A stretch of 64,000 nucleotides of DNA from a bacterium HR40 (GTDB lineage: Bacteria; Pseudomonadota; Alphaproteobacteria; Geminicoccales; Geminicoccaceae): the NCBI GenBank assembly GCA_002898275.1, contig BEIQ01000003.1:62001-126000 (forward strand), given 5' to 3'. Position numbers and translations under genes: made by a program. The notes under the pieces were generated by a model. It did no database searches. It was not told the origin of the DNA and was given only the letters and a program-made list of their open reading frames with translations. Below are positions 18,215-26,939 of the stretch, piece by piece (position 1 is the first letter of the stretch; every line of letters begins with the position of its first letter).

Positions 18215-19375
18215 GTGGGCGGACACGAGCTCCTGCTCGAACGGCTGGCCACCCGCTGGGTCGCTCGTCTGCTCGATGCCCCGGTGGCCGATCTGCGAGT
18301 CGGGATCCGTGTGCGCATCGCCACGACCGCACCCCTCCCCGCAGCCGTCGGCGGGAACGCTCTCCCGGTACGGGCCACCATGGTACGCGCCGGCACGCGG
18401 ACCGTCGCCATCCCCCTCGAGCTGCGTCCAGCACCGGGACCGCGGCCCGTCTCGCCGCTCATGGGCGAGCGTGGGCCGCGCACCGCTGCCGGCGGTGTGG
18501 CCGGTCCCGGAGCCCCGACCGCACCGGTGAACCCGGTGGTCGGCAATCTCTCCGCCGAGCCGACTTCGAGCCGCCTGCTCCGGACCTCTCTCGCCGGTCC
18601 GGTATCGCCCGACGCAACGAGCCGACCGGGTCCAGGCCACCTGGCGTCGCGCGAGAGCGCCGGGCTCTCGCACTGGGCGGCGATGGGCGAGGGTCGTGCG
18701 CCTTGCGATCTCCCGGCCGTTTCCGCCCGCTCCTCGCCAACCCTCTCGCCGCCGACAATCGGTGCCTTGGCGGCAATGGCCGGAGCGGTGCCCGAGCCTT
18801 CCCGCCGGGCGGTCGCTCCGCCCTCCGCTCGGGCCTTTTCTCCCACGGGAGCGAAGCCCGAGGAGCCCGATCTCGCGCGGGCGTTGCTCAGGGTGTTGAC
18901 GGATCTAGCGCGCGGCGAGGGCGAAGTTCCGCGCCCGGGGATCGATCACCGGACAACGCCGTCGCCAGAGACGAGCGACGCAGCGCGCACTGCGACCGCC
19001 GGCTCCCTCGCCAGCGGCGACCTGGCCTGGCTGCTGGAACCCGCCGGTGGCCCTCCGCTCGACCTCGAGTTCGGGGCCGAGACTGGCACGACCCATGGCG
19101 AAGAGACGGCGGAGCGACCTTGGCTGCGGCTTGAATGCGACCTCTCGCAGCTCGGCCGAGTTCGCCTCGAGCTGTTTGCCACCCACGCCGCCCGCACGGT
19201 GCTCCTGCGCACCGAACGCCCGGTTTCCGGCCCCTGCCGAGCGGAGATTTTCGACCTGTTCGCGGCTGCCCTCGAGATCGCTGGGCGAAGCGGTCGGCTC
19301 CTCTTCGCCAGGTTCGAGCCGACGCGGCCGCTGCAACCGTATCCGTCGGCGAGGACGGGTGGGCTCTGGGCCTAG
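18215..19375 (+). CDS. Putative FliK-like flagellar hook-length control protein, start uncertain
   Basis: A 386-residue protein. The middle is a long Pro/Ala/Ser/Arg-rich disordered region. The C-terminal part (about 265-370: PWLRLECDLSQLGRVRLELF, then a helical segment ending SGRLLFARFEP) resembles the globular C-terminal domain of FliK. The coding pattern seems to extend upstream in the same frame (to the stop at 18080-18082) without any ATG. Candidates are GTG 18215 and a CTG at 18194. An ATG at 18085 lies in a different frame, which could mean a frameshift. No other flagellar gene is in the window. Family assignment is tentative. Confidence 0.45.
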   Translation: MGGHELLLERLATRWVARLLDAPVADLRVGIRVRIATTAPLPAAVGGNALPVRATMVRAGTRTVAIPLELRPAPGPRPVSPLMGERGPRTAAGGVAGPGAPTAPVNPVVGNLSAEPTSSRLLRTSLAGPVSPDATSRPGPGHLASRESAGLSHWAAMGEGRAPCDLPAVSARSSPTLSPPTIGALAAMAGAVPEPSRRAVAPPSARAFSPTGAKPEEPDLARALLRVLTDLARGEGEVPRPGIDHRTTPSPETSDAARTATAGSLASGDLAWLLEPAGGPPLDLEFGAETGTTHGEETAERPWLRLECDLSQLGRVRLELFATHAARTVLLRTERPVSGPCRAEIFDLFAAALEIAGRSGRLLFARFEPTRPLQPYPSARTGGLWA

Positions 19376-20745
19376 TGGGATCGTTCGAGGTCCCGCCGGG
19401 GCGCGGCAGGCTCGCGCAAAGAGCCTGGTGCAGGGCTCGCGACCGTAGCGGATGGGGCCGAATTCGCCCCGCCATCGTGAATGGGGCCGAGTGCGGCCGA
19501 GGGCAGCGCGCACGCAGGCTCTGGCACGATCGCCCGAGCCGGTCCGACCGCGGCCGCAAGCCGACGGCCGGTGCCTCCGCCTCCCTTCCGGGACGCGTCC
19601 CGGAGGCGCCATTCGGGGGTCGAGCCGCGTCTTTCCGAGGTCGCGGCTCGGCCAGAGGAAGGGACCGAGCCGTCCCGCCCGTTGGGTCGCGTCTCGGGTA
19701 AAGCGGCTGCGACTCCGCCTCCTTCGTCCGCCCGTGCCGCAGGTCGTCGCCCGCACGGAGGAGGTCGCCCGTGTCGGGATGGCTGTCCCCCGCTCTCGGT
19801 CAGCCCGGTGATCCGCGCCGCGGAGTCGCGACCACCGAAGCCGGAAGCCTCAATCCCCTCGCTCGGCCCGGATCCCGGAGCGGCAACCGTCACCGCAACC
19901 GGCTGCGACGGTCGTTCAGGATCGCGGCGGCGGTCGCTGCCCGGGCCGGGCGCCGCTCGCACGAGCCGGCCCGCCATGCCCGCTCGCCTCGGCGCGCGGC
20001 AATGAACCGGCCCCACCCGCGAAAGCGTCGTCGCTCCCTCGCGGCGGTAGCAGCGATCGAAGGATCCCACGGGAAGAACGGTCATTTCGCGCCCGGCATG
20101 CGGTTCGCACTGCTCGTGTCCGTCGCGCGGCAGACCGCCGGGCTTGTCGAGCCGCATGCGGTCGGCTCCAGCGCCCCGGGGCTTTTTTCCCCCTCGTGCG
20201 CCGTGCCATGGCGGTGCCTGCCACTTTCGGCCGACCGCAGAGGCGCTGGGAACGCAGCCCGAGCCGCGGCCCCTGCCGGTTCCTGCCGTCCTCGGCGTCC
20301 CGCCGACGCCAGGACCCTCGGTGGCCGTCGCCGGTCCCCTGTGCGGCAAGCCCGAGACGAGCCGCCACGCTGTTCGGGCTGCGCGCAGCTTTCCGCGGCC
20401 ACGCCGGAGCGCGGCGGGAGAGCCCGAGCTCTCGGGCGTGGCGCTGCCGGAGCGAGCGCCTCCCTGCCGCCTGGCCACAGCGTCCCGACGGGCCGACCGA
20501 AGGCACGGCAGCGGAGCCGGTCGAGTCCAGCAGTCCGTGACTCGAGCGCAGTCGGGGAACCGGAAGCCAGCGATACGGCCGGACTCGCCGCGGCCGTCGA
20601 CACCCGGCGGAGGATGCGGCGGCCTCGTCGGGAAGAGCGCATAGCCGGCGCTGGGATGCCACGGCCGCACGGGGTTCCCTGCGGGATCTCTGCCGGCCCC
20701 AGTCGCCCGTCGTCCGGGTCGTCCGAGGTCGCCGACTGCCGAGGC
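19376..20745. other. About 1.4 kb without a convincing gene
   Basis: Very GC-rich. Long open frames exist on both strands, but their translations are Arg/Pro/Gly/Ala-rich, match no family I know, and none shows the strong G/C third-position pattern seen in neighbouring genes. It is flanked by the FliK-like gene and bluB. It may hold decayed coding sequence, a fast-evolving disordered protein or a non-coding RNA; I cannot decide. Confidence 0.5.
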
Positions 20746-21402
20746 TCAGCGCCTGAGGATACGCCCTTCGAGCGGGGTGCGTGCCTGCCAGCCGGCCCGC
20801 TCGAGCTCCGGATCCTCGTGCTCCTCCTCCGGCCAGCCGAGGCACAGCCAGGCGACGAACTGCCAGCCGGGAGGGACTTCGCACAGTCGGGTGACTTCCT
20901 GGGGCTCCAAGATGGAGACCCAGCCGAGGCCGAGGCCGCGGGCGCGGGCGGCAAGCCAGAGCTGGCCGATCGCCAGCACCACGGAATAGCGCAAGGTCTC
21001 CGGCATGGTGAGACGGCCGAGCCCGTGTCCCTGCGTCGTCGTCTCGTCGCAGAACACCGCGAGCTGCACCGGCGCCCGATCCATGCCCTCGAGTCTGAGC
21101 GAGGCATAGAGCCGGGCCCGCTCGCCCGAGAGCCCCGCGAGGGCGGTGCCGTTGACGCGCGCGAAACTCTCGCGCACCCGCCGTCGGCGCTGCGGATCCT
21201 CGACGAGGACGAAACGCCACGGCTGGCTGTTGCCCACGGAAGGCGCGAGGTCGGCCTCGGCGAGGAGATCCCGGATGGTGTGCTCCGCCACTGGCTCGGT
21301 GCGAAACCGGCGAACGTCGCGACGCCAGCGGAAGAGCTGGGTCAGTTGGCTGCGGAACGCGTCGTCGAAGCGCGGTGCCATCACCTGCCGCTCGATGTCC
21401 AT
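20746..21402 (-). CDS. bluB: 5,6-dimethylbenzimidazole synthase
   Basis: A 218-residue flavin-destructase of the nitroreductase fold. BluB uses O2 to convert FMNH2 into 5,6-dimethylbenzimidazole, the lower ligand of cobalamin. Motifs are FRWRRDVRRFRTEPV near the N-terminus, LAPSVGNSQPWRFVLV, GLGRLTMPETLRYSVVLAIGQ and GLGWVSILEP, all characteristic of BluB rather than generic nitroreductases. I chose ATG 21402 (MDIERQV); an in-frame GTG at 21531 would add 43 residues of non-conserved sequence. The product is the cofactor part needed by the B12-dependent mutase at 6.7-10.8 kb. No other cobalamin biosynthesis gene is nearby. Confidence 0.93.
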   Translation of the reverse strand: MDIERQVMAPRFDDAFRSQLTQLFRWRRDVRRFRTEPVAEHTIRDLLAEADLAPSVGNSQPWRFVLVEDPQRRRRVRESFARVNGTALAGLSGERARLYASLRLEGMDRAPVQLAVFCDETTTQGHGLGRLTMPETLRYSVVLAIGQLWLAARARGLGLGWVSILEPQEVTRLCEVPPGWQFVAWLCLGWPEEEHEDPELERAGWQARTPLEGRILRR

Positions 21403-21594
21403 GCCGCGCGCCACTTGTTCGGCCCGCGGCGCGCCGTCAACCCTCGGCCCCGGCTCCTGGGCTCGGCTCGAAAGCGCGGCGCAAAGGCGGCGAGCGCAAC
21501 CATCGCTGGCTGCGCCCGTCGCTTCCACCACCGGTGTCCTGCGGCCACGAGGCCACGGTGCCGCCGTGGCAGTCGGGCGTCTCCCCGGCTCGGC

Positions 21595-22110
21595 TCAAGC
21601 CTCGCGTTCGGAGCCGCCGTAATAGAGCGGATTGTGGGGAGTCTCGTCCTTGGGCGGAAGAGCCGGTTGGGGCAGAGCGTAGAACTTCGGCTCGCGATCG
21701 TCCCAGGAAGGCTCGAAGGGCAATCGCATCCGTACCTCGCCGCCTCGCTCCTCGGCTTCGGCCAGGGCCTGCTGCAGCTGCTGGGCGAGGTCGCGGCTCC
21801 AGGGCAGCACATAGGCGCGCGGCTCATCGGAGCCGGCGAGCCGCAGCCAAAGATAGATGCCGCGCCCCTCGCGCAGGGTGCCGGCGATGACCGTGGCCTC
21901 CTCGGCACGCTTTTGCCACCATTCGAGGGACACCGGCTTCGGTCGACTCAGGAGATCCGCGAGGGCGAGCCAGCCGACGAGCACGAAGGCCAGGGCGAGG
22001 CCGGTGGCGACGAACTTGACGGTCGGGCGACGGGGGGCCCAGACGGCGATGAAGCCCAAGGCCACCGCGAGCAGGGTGGCGGAGAGAAAGATCCGAGAAA
22101 ACTCCGTCAC
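21595..22110 (-). CDS. Hypothetical membrane protein, third gene of ExbB/ExbD-like cassette
   Basis: A 171-residue protein of no family I recognise. It starts at GTG 22110, overlapping the upstream stop by 4 bases (GTGA), so it is translationally coupled. Two membrane helices lie at about 6-25 and 32-52. A soluble domain follows, with a basic/aromatic start (SLEWWQKRAEEATV), a small beta-rich part (REGRGIYLWLRLAG, AYVLPWSRDL), a helical stretch and a Pro-rich tail. Because it is coupled to a proton-channel-like pair, it may be a structural or substrate subunit of the same complex. That is inference from context. Confidence 0.8.
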   Translation of the reverse strand: MTEFSRIFLSATLLAVALGFIAVWAPRRPTVKFVATGLALAFVLVGWLALADLLSRPKPVSLEWWQKRAEEATVIAGTLREGRGIYLWLRLAGSDEPRAYVLPWSRDLAQQLQQALAEAEERGGEVRMRLPFEPSWDDREPKFYALPQPALPPKDETPHNPLYYGGSEREA

Positions 22111-22718
22111 GATTTGGCCCTCCAGCTGCGCAGCGGTTGCTGCAGGCTGTGCACGCTTCCCTGCTCGAGATTGCCGTGCGCATCGAGGGAAAAGCGGTAG
22201 ACGGTCACCTCCTGCCCCTCTCGCGTCAGCTCCACCCGGCTGGCGAGGATCTGGCGGGCCGATTCGCCGGGATTGCGCTTGACGCTGGTCACCACCGTCA
22301 CCGGTACCGGGAACACGCCGGAGACATTGCGGTAGAGATGGAGGTTGACGGTGTATTCGCCGGGCGGGATGCCGCGGGAGTACGAGACCTCGTAGTTCAT
22401 TCCCGTCGCGTCGGCTCGGTTGCCCAAGTCGTCGCGCAGCAGATTGAAGATCAACCCGCCTTTGTTGGAATAGCCGACCGGCACGTCGCCCGGCGCCTTC
22501 ACCCACAGGTCCACGTCGGCGTCGAGCTCGTCCGGCCAGCGAATCTCGACCATGACGTTGCCGGGTGGCTCGTTGCCCTCGGCCTGCCTGGCACCGGGCG
22601 GGTTGAGATGGGGTAGCATCAGGATCACGAGCGCCACGAAGCCGGCGAGGGTGAGCATGGTCACGTCGCGGAAGACGACGTCGGAATCGTCGCTCTCGAA
22701 GGGCTCAGGCTCGAGCAT
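22107..22718 (-). CDS. ExbD/TolR-like single-span protein with extracytoplasmic beta domain
   Basis: A 203-residue protein. Asp18 in FRDVTMLTLAGF sits at the start of the only membrane helix (about 20-37), matching the proton-carrying Asp of ExbD/TolR/MotB helices. The outer domain is not the ExbD or OmpA-like fold. It has DADVDLWVKAPGDVPVGYSN and PPGEYTVNLHLYRN, similar to the YfaP/DUF2135-type beta-sandwich. ATG 22718 is preceded by GGAGAG; ATG 22730 is possible. It overlaps the channel gene upstream by 14 bases and the gene downstream by 4. Confidence 0.82.
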   Translation of the reverse strand: MLEPEPFESDDSDVVFRDVTMLTLAGFVALVILMLPHLNPPGARQAEGNEPPGNVMVEIRWPDELDADVDLWVKAPGDVPVGYSNKGGLIFNLLRDDLGNRADATGMNYEVSYSRGIPPGEYTVNLHLYRNVSGVFPVPVTVVTSVKRNPGESARQILASRVELTREGQEVTVYRFSLDAHGNLEQGSVHSLQQPLRSWRAKS

Positions 22719-23418
22719 GGCGCTCTCCATATTCGACAGCGCGGGTAAACAGCCGGACGGTACCGCTCTCGAGCATGCGGTAGTCGAGCATGAGCCAGAT
22801 GTTGAGAACCCCGCCGACGAGGGTGGTGTGGAGGGCGACCGACATGCCCTCGATGAGTTTCGAGATCATCGGCGCGATCGCGCCCGCATCGGAAGCGGAA
22901 GCGGGATCGACACCGCCCAGGGCGATGATGAATCCCAGCACCGTGCCGATCAGCCCGAGGATCACGAGGATCCCGGCGACATGACGGACGGGAGCGATCC
23001 GGGCCTGCAGCTTGATGCGCAAGAGCTGCGCGAATTCGGCTCGGGTCGCGGGGTCTCGCCCCTCGATCGCACGCAGGTATTCGGCGACGCGCCCGTCCGG
23101 AAGCGGCCGCCCCTCGGCCAGCGCGTTGAGCTCGCGGCTGGTGAGCCACAGTCGCCGCGCGCACATTCCGAGGCCGCCGAGGAAGGTCAGAGCGATCGTC
23201 AGGACGAGATGAGTCGTATCGGCCGACACCAGCAGATCGATCCACCCGCTGACCCAGGCCACCGCCACCAAGGCCAGGCCGACGGTGTTGGCGAGCACGA
23301 ATCGCAGCAGCAAGAGCCAGCGGAACAGCGCGGCATCGCGCAGGCCGAGCGGCGGATCGAGGCGCCGCGCGCAGGCCGGCGCGGGTTCGAAGAGGGGGTT
23401 GATGAGCGAAAGCGACAT
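22705..23418 (-). CDS. MotA/TolQ/ExbB-family proton channel protein
   Basis: A 237-residue membrane protein with four helices (about 33-56, 70-87, 146-168, 193-211). The signature GLIGTVLGFI in helix 3 and the conserved Thr/Gly run SVALHTTLVGGVLNIWL in helix 4 mark the MotA/TolQ/ExbB family, which harnesses proton flow to do work across the envelope. ATG 23418 has AGGAG eight bases upstream; a GTG at 23424 is an alternative. It is first in a tightly overlapping three-gene operon with no TonB, TolA or flagellar gene, so it is not a classical Exb, Tol or Mot system. Confidence 0.9.
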   Translation of the reverse strand: MSLSLINPLFEPAPACARRLDPPLGLRDAALFRWLLLLRFVLANTVGLALVAVAWVSGWIDLLVSADTTHLVLTIALTFLGGLGMCARRLWLTSRELNALAEGRPLPDGRVAEYLRAIEGRDPATRAEFAQLLRIKLQARIAPVRHVAGILVILGLIGTVLGFIIALGGVDPASASDAGAIAPMISKLIEGMSVALHTTLVGGVLNIWLMLDYRMLESGTVRLFTRAVEYGERHARA

Positions 23419-23732
23419 GGCCACGACTCCTCTGCCGGTCGAGGGCGGGAGGCGACGGATCCGCTCCCGCGCCGCGTCAGGGTGGCCTCACTCCCCGCGG
23501 TCCCGACGAGAGTGACACGCCACTGCCTAATTTTTGCTTAACGCCGCGTCACCCTCTCGGCTGCCGACATTAACCAACAGCCCGGCGTCGATCTACCATT
23601 GATTGATAAAATGCTCAGAGAGTTCGCCCGTTCGCCGAGTCGAGCGGCGTTAGCGATTCGTCAACGTCTCTGCTTCACAAGGGAGGTGGCCGGAGCGGGG
23701 GTGCCCGGCCAGGACCACAGCGAACGGTGCAG
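23419..23732. promoter_or_regulatory. Divergent intergenic region with AT-rich promoter island
   Basis: A 314-base region between the proton-channel operon and the Sel1-repeat gene. A marked AT-rich stretch lies at about 23525-23615 (TAATTTTTGCTTAAC and TTGATTGATAAAATG among others) within very GC-rich DNA. It probably holds promoters for both directions. No coding frame is convincing. Confidence 0.5.
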
Positions 23733-24119
23733 ATGCCGAGCGACGACAGCCTCGCCCGCCGGATCGAGTCGTTGCGCTTCGCGGCCGAGGACGGCCACGT
23801 CGAATCGATGTTCTTGCTCGGTACCGCCTACGCTCAAGGCAAGGGGGTGCCGCGCGATGACGCCCTCGCCGCGCGCTGGTTCCATCAAGCGGCGCGCAAG
23901 GGACATGCGCGCGCCCGCACCAGCCTCGCCTACCTCTATTCGGTCGGTCGTGGCGTGCGCCGCGATCCGGTCCTCGCCTATGTGCTGTTGAGCCAGGCGG
24001 TGGCAGAGGGCGATCCGCTCGCCCGCGACCTCATCGTGCGGCTGCGCCGCTGTCTCACCCCGCAGCAGTTGAAGGAAGCCGAAAAGCGGGTGGCCAAACA
24101 ACTTGCCGGTACGCGGTAA
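23733..24119 (+). CDS. Small Sel1-repeat protein
   Basis: A 128-residue protein made mostly of Sel1-like (TPR-like) repeats: HVESMFLLGTAYAQGKGVPRD followed by ALAARWFHQAARKGHARARTSLAYLYSVGRGVRRDPVL. The GxGV turn that ends each repeat is seen twice. There is no signal peptide, so it is cytoplasmic. Such repeats mediate protein-protein contact; the partner is unknown. ATG 23733 is chosen, with GTG 23727 two codons earlier as an alternative. Neither has a strong ribosome-binding site. Confidence 0.8.
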   Translation: MPSDDSLARRIESLRFAAEDGHVESMFLLGTAYAQGKGVPRDDALAARWFHQAARKGHARARTSLAYLYSVGRGVRRDPVLAYVLLSQAVAEGDPLARDLIVRLRRCLTPQQLKEAEKRVAKQLAGTR

Positions 24120-24184
24120 GCGTCGGGAGTCCGCGCACGCTCGGGAGGGGGTCGAGGCCGCGCGAATGGGCCCGAGGGAGCGGC

Positions 24185-25099
24185 TCAGCGGGTCGGAACC
24201 GGCTTCTCCCCGCGGTAGTCGTAAAAGCCGCGCTTGGTCTTGCGGCCGAGCCAACCGGCCTCGACATACTTCACGAGCAGCGGACAGGGGCGATACTTGC
24301 TGTCGGCGAGGCCTTCGTAGAGCACTTGCATGACCGCGAGGCAGGTGTCGAGACCGATGAAGTCGGCAAGCTCGAGCGGCCCCATGGGGTGGTTGGCGCC
24401 GAGCCGCATCGCCGTGTCGATGCTCTCGACGTTGCCGACGCCCTCGTAGAGGGTGTAGATGGCCTCGTTGATCATCGGCAAGAGGATGCGGTTGACGATG
24501 AAGGCCGGGAAGTCCTCGGCCATCACCGTGACCTTGCCGAGCCGGTGCGCCAGCTCGCGTGCCGCTTCATAGGTCTCCTGGCTCGTGGCGATGCCGCGGA
24601 TGAGCTCGACGAGCCGCATGGCCGGCACCGGATTCATGAAATGCATGCCGATGAATCGTTCCGGCCGGTCGGTGCGGGCGGCGAGCCGGGTCACCGAGAT
24701 CGAGGAGGTGTTGGTGGCAATGATCGCATCCGGGCGCAGGATGGGGCAGAGCGCCTTGAGGATGGCGGTCTTGATATTCTCGTCCTCCGTCGCGGCCTCG
24801 ATGACGAGCTCGCAGCCGGCAACCAACGCGAGTTGGGTCCCGGTCTGGATGCGCGCCAGCGCCGCTCGCTTCTCTTCCGGCGTCAACTTGCCCTTGGCCA
24901 CGTGTCGCTCGAGCCGGTAGTCGATGCGGGCGAGCGCGGCCTGCAGCTGTTCCTCCGAGACGTCCACGAGCTTCACCTCGAAGCCGGCTTCCGCCGCCAC
25001 CTGCGCGATGCCGCTGCCCATCTGTCCGGCGCCGATGATGCCGATGCTCCGGATCTCCGGGATCGGCGGGTACTGGCGCTCGACATAGTCAGCATGCAT
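24185..25099 (-). CDS. 3-hydroxybutyryl-CoA dehydrogenase
   Basis: A 304-residue NAD(P)-dependent L-3-hydroxyacyl-CoA dehydrogenase. The N-terminal Rossmann motif is GIIGAGQMGSGIAQVAAEAGF. The catalytic His-Glu region is GMHFMNPVPAMRLVELI, and the C-terminal helical domain has NRILLPMINEA and NHPMGPLELADFIGLDTCLAVM. It fits the Hbd/PaaH type. It lies 21 bases downstream of etfA on the same strand, so it is probably the last gene of an etfB-etfA-hbd operon for beta-oxidation or short-chain acyl-CoA metabolism. Confidence 0.95.
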   Translation of the reverse strand: MHADYVERQYPPIPEIRSIGIIGAGQMGSGIAQVAAEAGFEVKLVDVSEEQLQAALARIDYRLERHVAKGKLTPEEKRAALARIQTGTQLALVAGCELVIEAATEDENIKTAILKALCPILRPDAIIATNTSSISVTRLAARTDRPERFIGMHFMNPVPAMRLVELIRGIATSQETYEAARELAHRLGKVTVMAEDFPAFIVNRILLPMINEAIYTLYEGVGNVESIDTAMRLGANHPMGPLELADFIGLDTCLAVMQVLYEGLADSKYRPCPLLVKYVEAGWLGRKTKRGFYDYRGEKPVPTR

Positions 25100-25120
25100 C
25101 CTCGCGGCTCCTCTCTGCCC

Positions 25121-26068
25121 TCAGCCGGCCTTGCGCTGCTCGAGCTCGCGCTTGAGCTCGGGCACGATGCGGAAGAGATCGCCGACGATCCCATAGTCCG
25201 CGACCTGGAAGATCGGCGCCTCTTCGTCCTTGTTGATGGCGACGATGACCTTGCTGTCCTTCATGCCAGCGAGATGCTGGATCGCCCCGGAGATGCCGAC
25301 GGCGATGTAGAGGTCGGGCGCCACCACCTTGCCGGTCTGCCCCACCTGCCAGTCGTTCGGGGCGTAGCCAGCATCGACGGCCGCTCGCGAGGCACCGATC
25401 GCCGCCCCGAGGAGGTCGGCGAGCTCCTCGAGCATGCGGAAGTTCTCGGCCGAGCCGAGGCCCCGGCCACCCGAGACCACGATGCGGGCCGAGGTCAGCT
25501 CCGGGCGCTCGCTGCGCTGCACCTCGCGCCCGACAAAGTGCGCGAGCCCTGAGGGGTCGGCCGCGGGGATGCGCTCGATACGGGCCCCGCCCCCGCTGCG
25601 CGGCGCGGGCTCGAAGGCCGTGGTCCGCACCGTGATCACCCGCTTGGGGTCCCGGCTCTCCACCGTGGCGAGCACATTGCCCGCATAGAGATAGCGCCGG
25701 AACACGGTGGGCGAGAGCACCTCGACGATGTCGCTGATCTGCGCGACATCGAGCAGGGCCGCCACCCGCGGCAGCAGGTTGCGGCCGAACGTCGTAGAGG
25801 CCGCGAGCAGCGCATCGTAATCGGCCATGAGCCGCACGAGCAGCGGCGCCAGATCCTCGGCGACCGGCGTGGCGTAGGCCGGATGTTCGGCCAACAGCAC
25901 CCGCCGCACCCCCGGCACGGCCGCCGCCGCTTCGGCAACCGTCGCCGCGTCGTGACCGGCGACGACGATATCGACCGCCTCGGCGACCCGCACGGCCGCC
26001 GTCACGGCGTGCAGGGTGGCGGCGTCGAGGCCGCGGTTGTCGTGTTGGGCGAGGACGAGAGCCGGCAT
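25121..26068 (-). CDS. etfA: Electron transfer flavoprotein alpha subunit
   Basis: A 315-residue FAD-binding subunit. The C-terminal FAD domain shows [39 protein letters not shown] and [19 protein letters not shown], the family signature. It passes electrons from acyl-CoA dehydrogenases to ETF:ubiquinone oxidoreductase, which is not in this window. Its ATG shares one base with the etfB stop (TGATG). A suitable donor dehydrogenase is encoded at 53.9-55.6 kb. Confidence 0.97.
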   Translation of the reverse strand: MPALVLAQHDNRGLDAATLHAVTAAVRVAEAVDIVVAGHDAATVAEAAAAVPGVRRVLLAEHPAYATPVAEDLAPLLVRLMADYDALLAASTTFGRNLLPRVAALLDVAQISDIVEVLSPTVFRRYLYAGNVLATVESRDPKRVITVRTTAFEPAPRSGGGARIERIPAADPSGLAHFVGREVQRSERPELTSARIVVSGGRGLGSAENFRMLEELADLLGAAIGASRAAVDAGYAPNDWQVGQTGKVVAPDLYIAVGISGAIQHLAGMKDSKVIVAINKDEEAPIFQVADYGIVGDLFRIVPELKRELEQRKAG

Positions 26069-26817
26069 CAGAGGACCTTCGCTTCGTGGATGAGCCTGTC
26101 GACCAGTTCCTGCACGCTCGCCACGCGCACCCCGGCCTTGCGCTTGGGTGGCTCCTCGAACCGCGTGTAGAGCAGGCGCGGCGAGACATCGACGCCGAGC
26201 GCCTCCGGCGTCGTCTCCTCGACCGGCTTGCGCTTGGCCTTCATGATGTTGGGGAGTGACGCGTAGCGCGGCTCGTTGAGGCGGAGATCCACGGTGATCA
26301 CGGCCGGCAGACGGAAGCGCAGGATCTCGATCCCCTCGTCCACCTCCCGACCCGCCTCGACCTCGCCGTTCTCGATCCGCAACCGCGAGACGAAGGTCGC
26401 CTGCGGCCAACCGAGCAAGCCGGCGAGCATCTGCCCGGTCTGGTTGCTGTCGTCGTCGATGGCCTGCTTGCCCAGGATGACGAGCTGCGGATCCTCCCGT
26501 TCGACGAGAGCCCGCAACACCTTGGCCACCCCGAGAGGCTGGACCACGGCCTCGGTCACCACGTGGATCGCGCGGTCCGCCCCCATGGCGAGCGCCGTCC
26601 GCAGCGTTTCCACACATTTCGCCTCACCGATGGAGGCCGCCACGACTTCCGTCGCGATCCCCCGCTCCTTGAGCCGGATGGCCTCCTCGACGGCGATTTC
26701 GTCGAAGGGATTCATGGCCATCTTGACGTTGGCGGTATCGACACCGCTTCCGTCCGCCTTGACGCGTACTTTGACGTAGGCGTCGACGACCCGCTTGACG
26801 GGAACGAGGACTTTCAT
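26068..26817 (-). CDS. etfB: Electron transfer flavoprotein beta subunit
   Basis: A 249-residue AMP-binding subunit, starting [12 protein letters not shown] at ATG 26817. Motifs are [21 protein letters not shown] and [27 protein letters not shown], which hold the AMP site and the loop contacting partner dehydrogenases. It forms the ETF heterodimer with the overlapping etfA. AGGAG lies about 12 bases upstream. Typical length and codon use. Confidence 0.97.
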   Translation of the reverse strand: MKVLVPVKRVVDAYVKVRVKADGSGVDTANVKMAMNPFDEIAVEEAIRLKERGIATEVVAASIGEAKCVETLRTALAMGADRAIHVVTEAVVQPLGVAKVLRALVEREDPQLVILGKQAIDDDSNQTGQMLAGLLGWPQATFVSRLRIENGEVEAGREVDEGIEILRFRLPAVITVDLRLNEPRYASLPNIMKAKRKPVEETTPEALGVDVSPRLLYTRFEEPPKRKAGVRVASVQELVDRLIHEAKVL

Positions 26818-26939
26818 GGGGCGGAGCTGCTCCTTCGGCTGGGAACGGCAATCGCGACCGCCGTATGAGCCGGGATTTGTGCGCCGCACACCAACTAGGC
26901 GGCGGTCACTTTTCTGTCAACGACACTCTCCCTGCGGCC

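Noticed and set aside
21403-21594. Possible cobalamin riboswitch upstream of bluB
   Set aside because: On the - strand there are fragments such as GACTGCCACGG, GGTGGAAG and a CAGCCAG-like box, but the order and the B12-box do not match the consensus. I cannot support it by eye; a covariance-model search would settle it.
19771-22200. 809-residue + strand frame across the empty region and bluB
   Set aside because: It runs opposite bluB and the ExbD-like cassette and is compositionally biased. Only the part 19.8-20.7 kb is unexplained by another gene, and it shows no family match.
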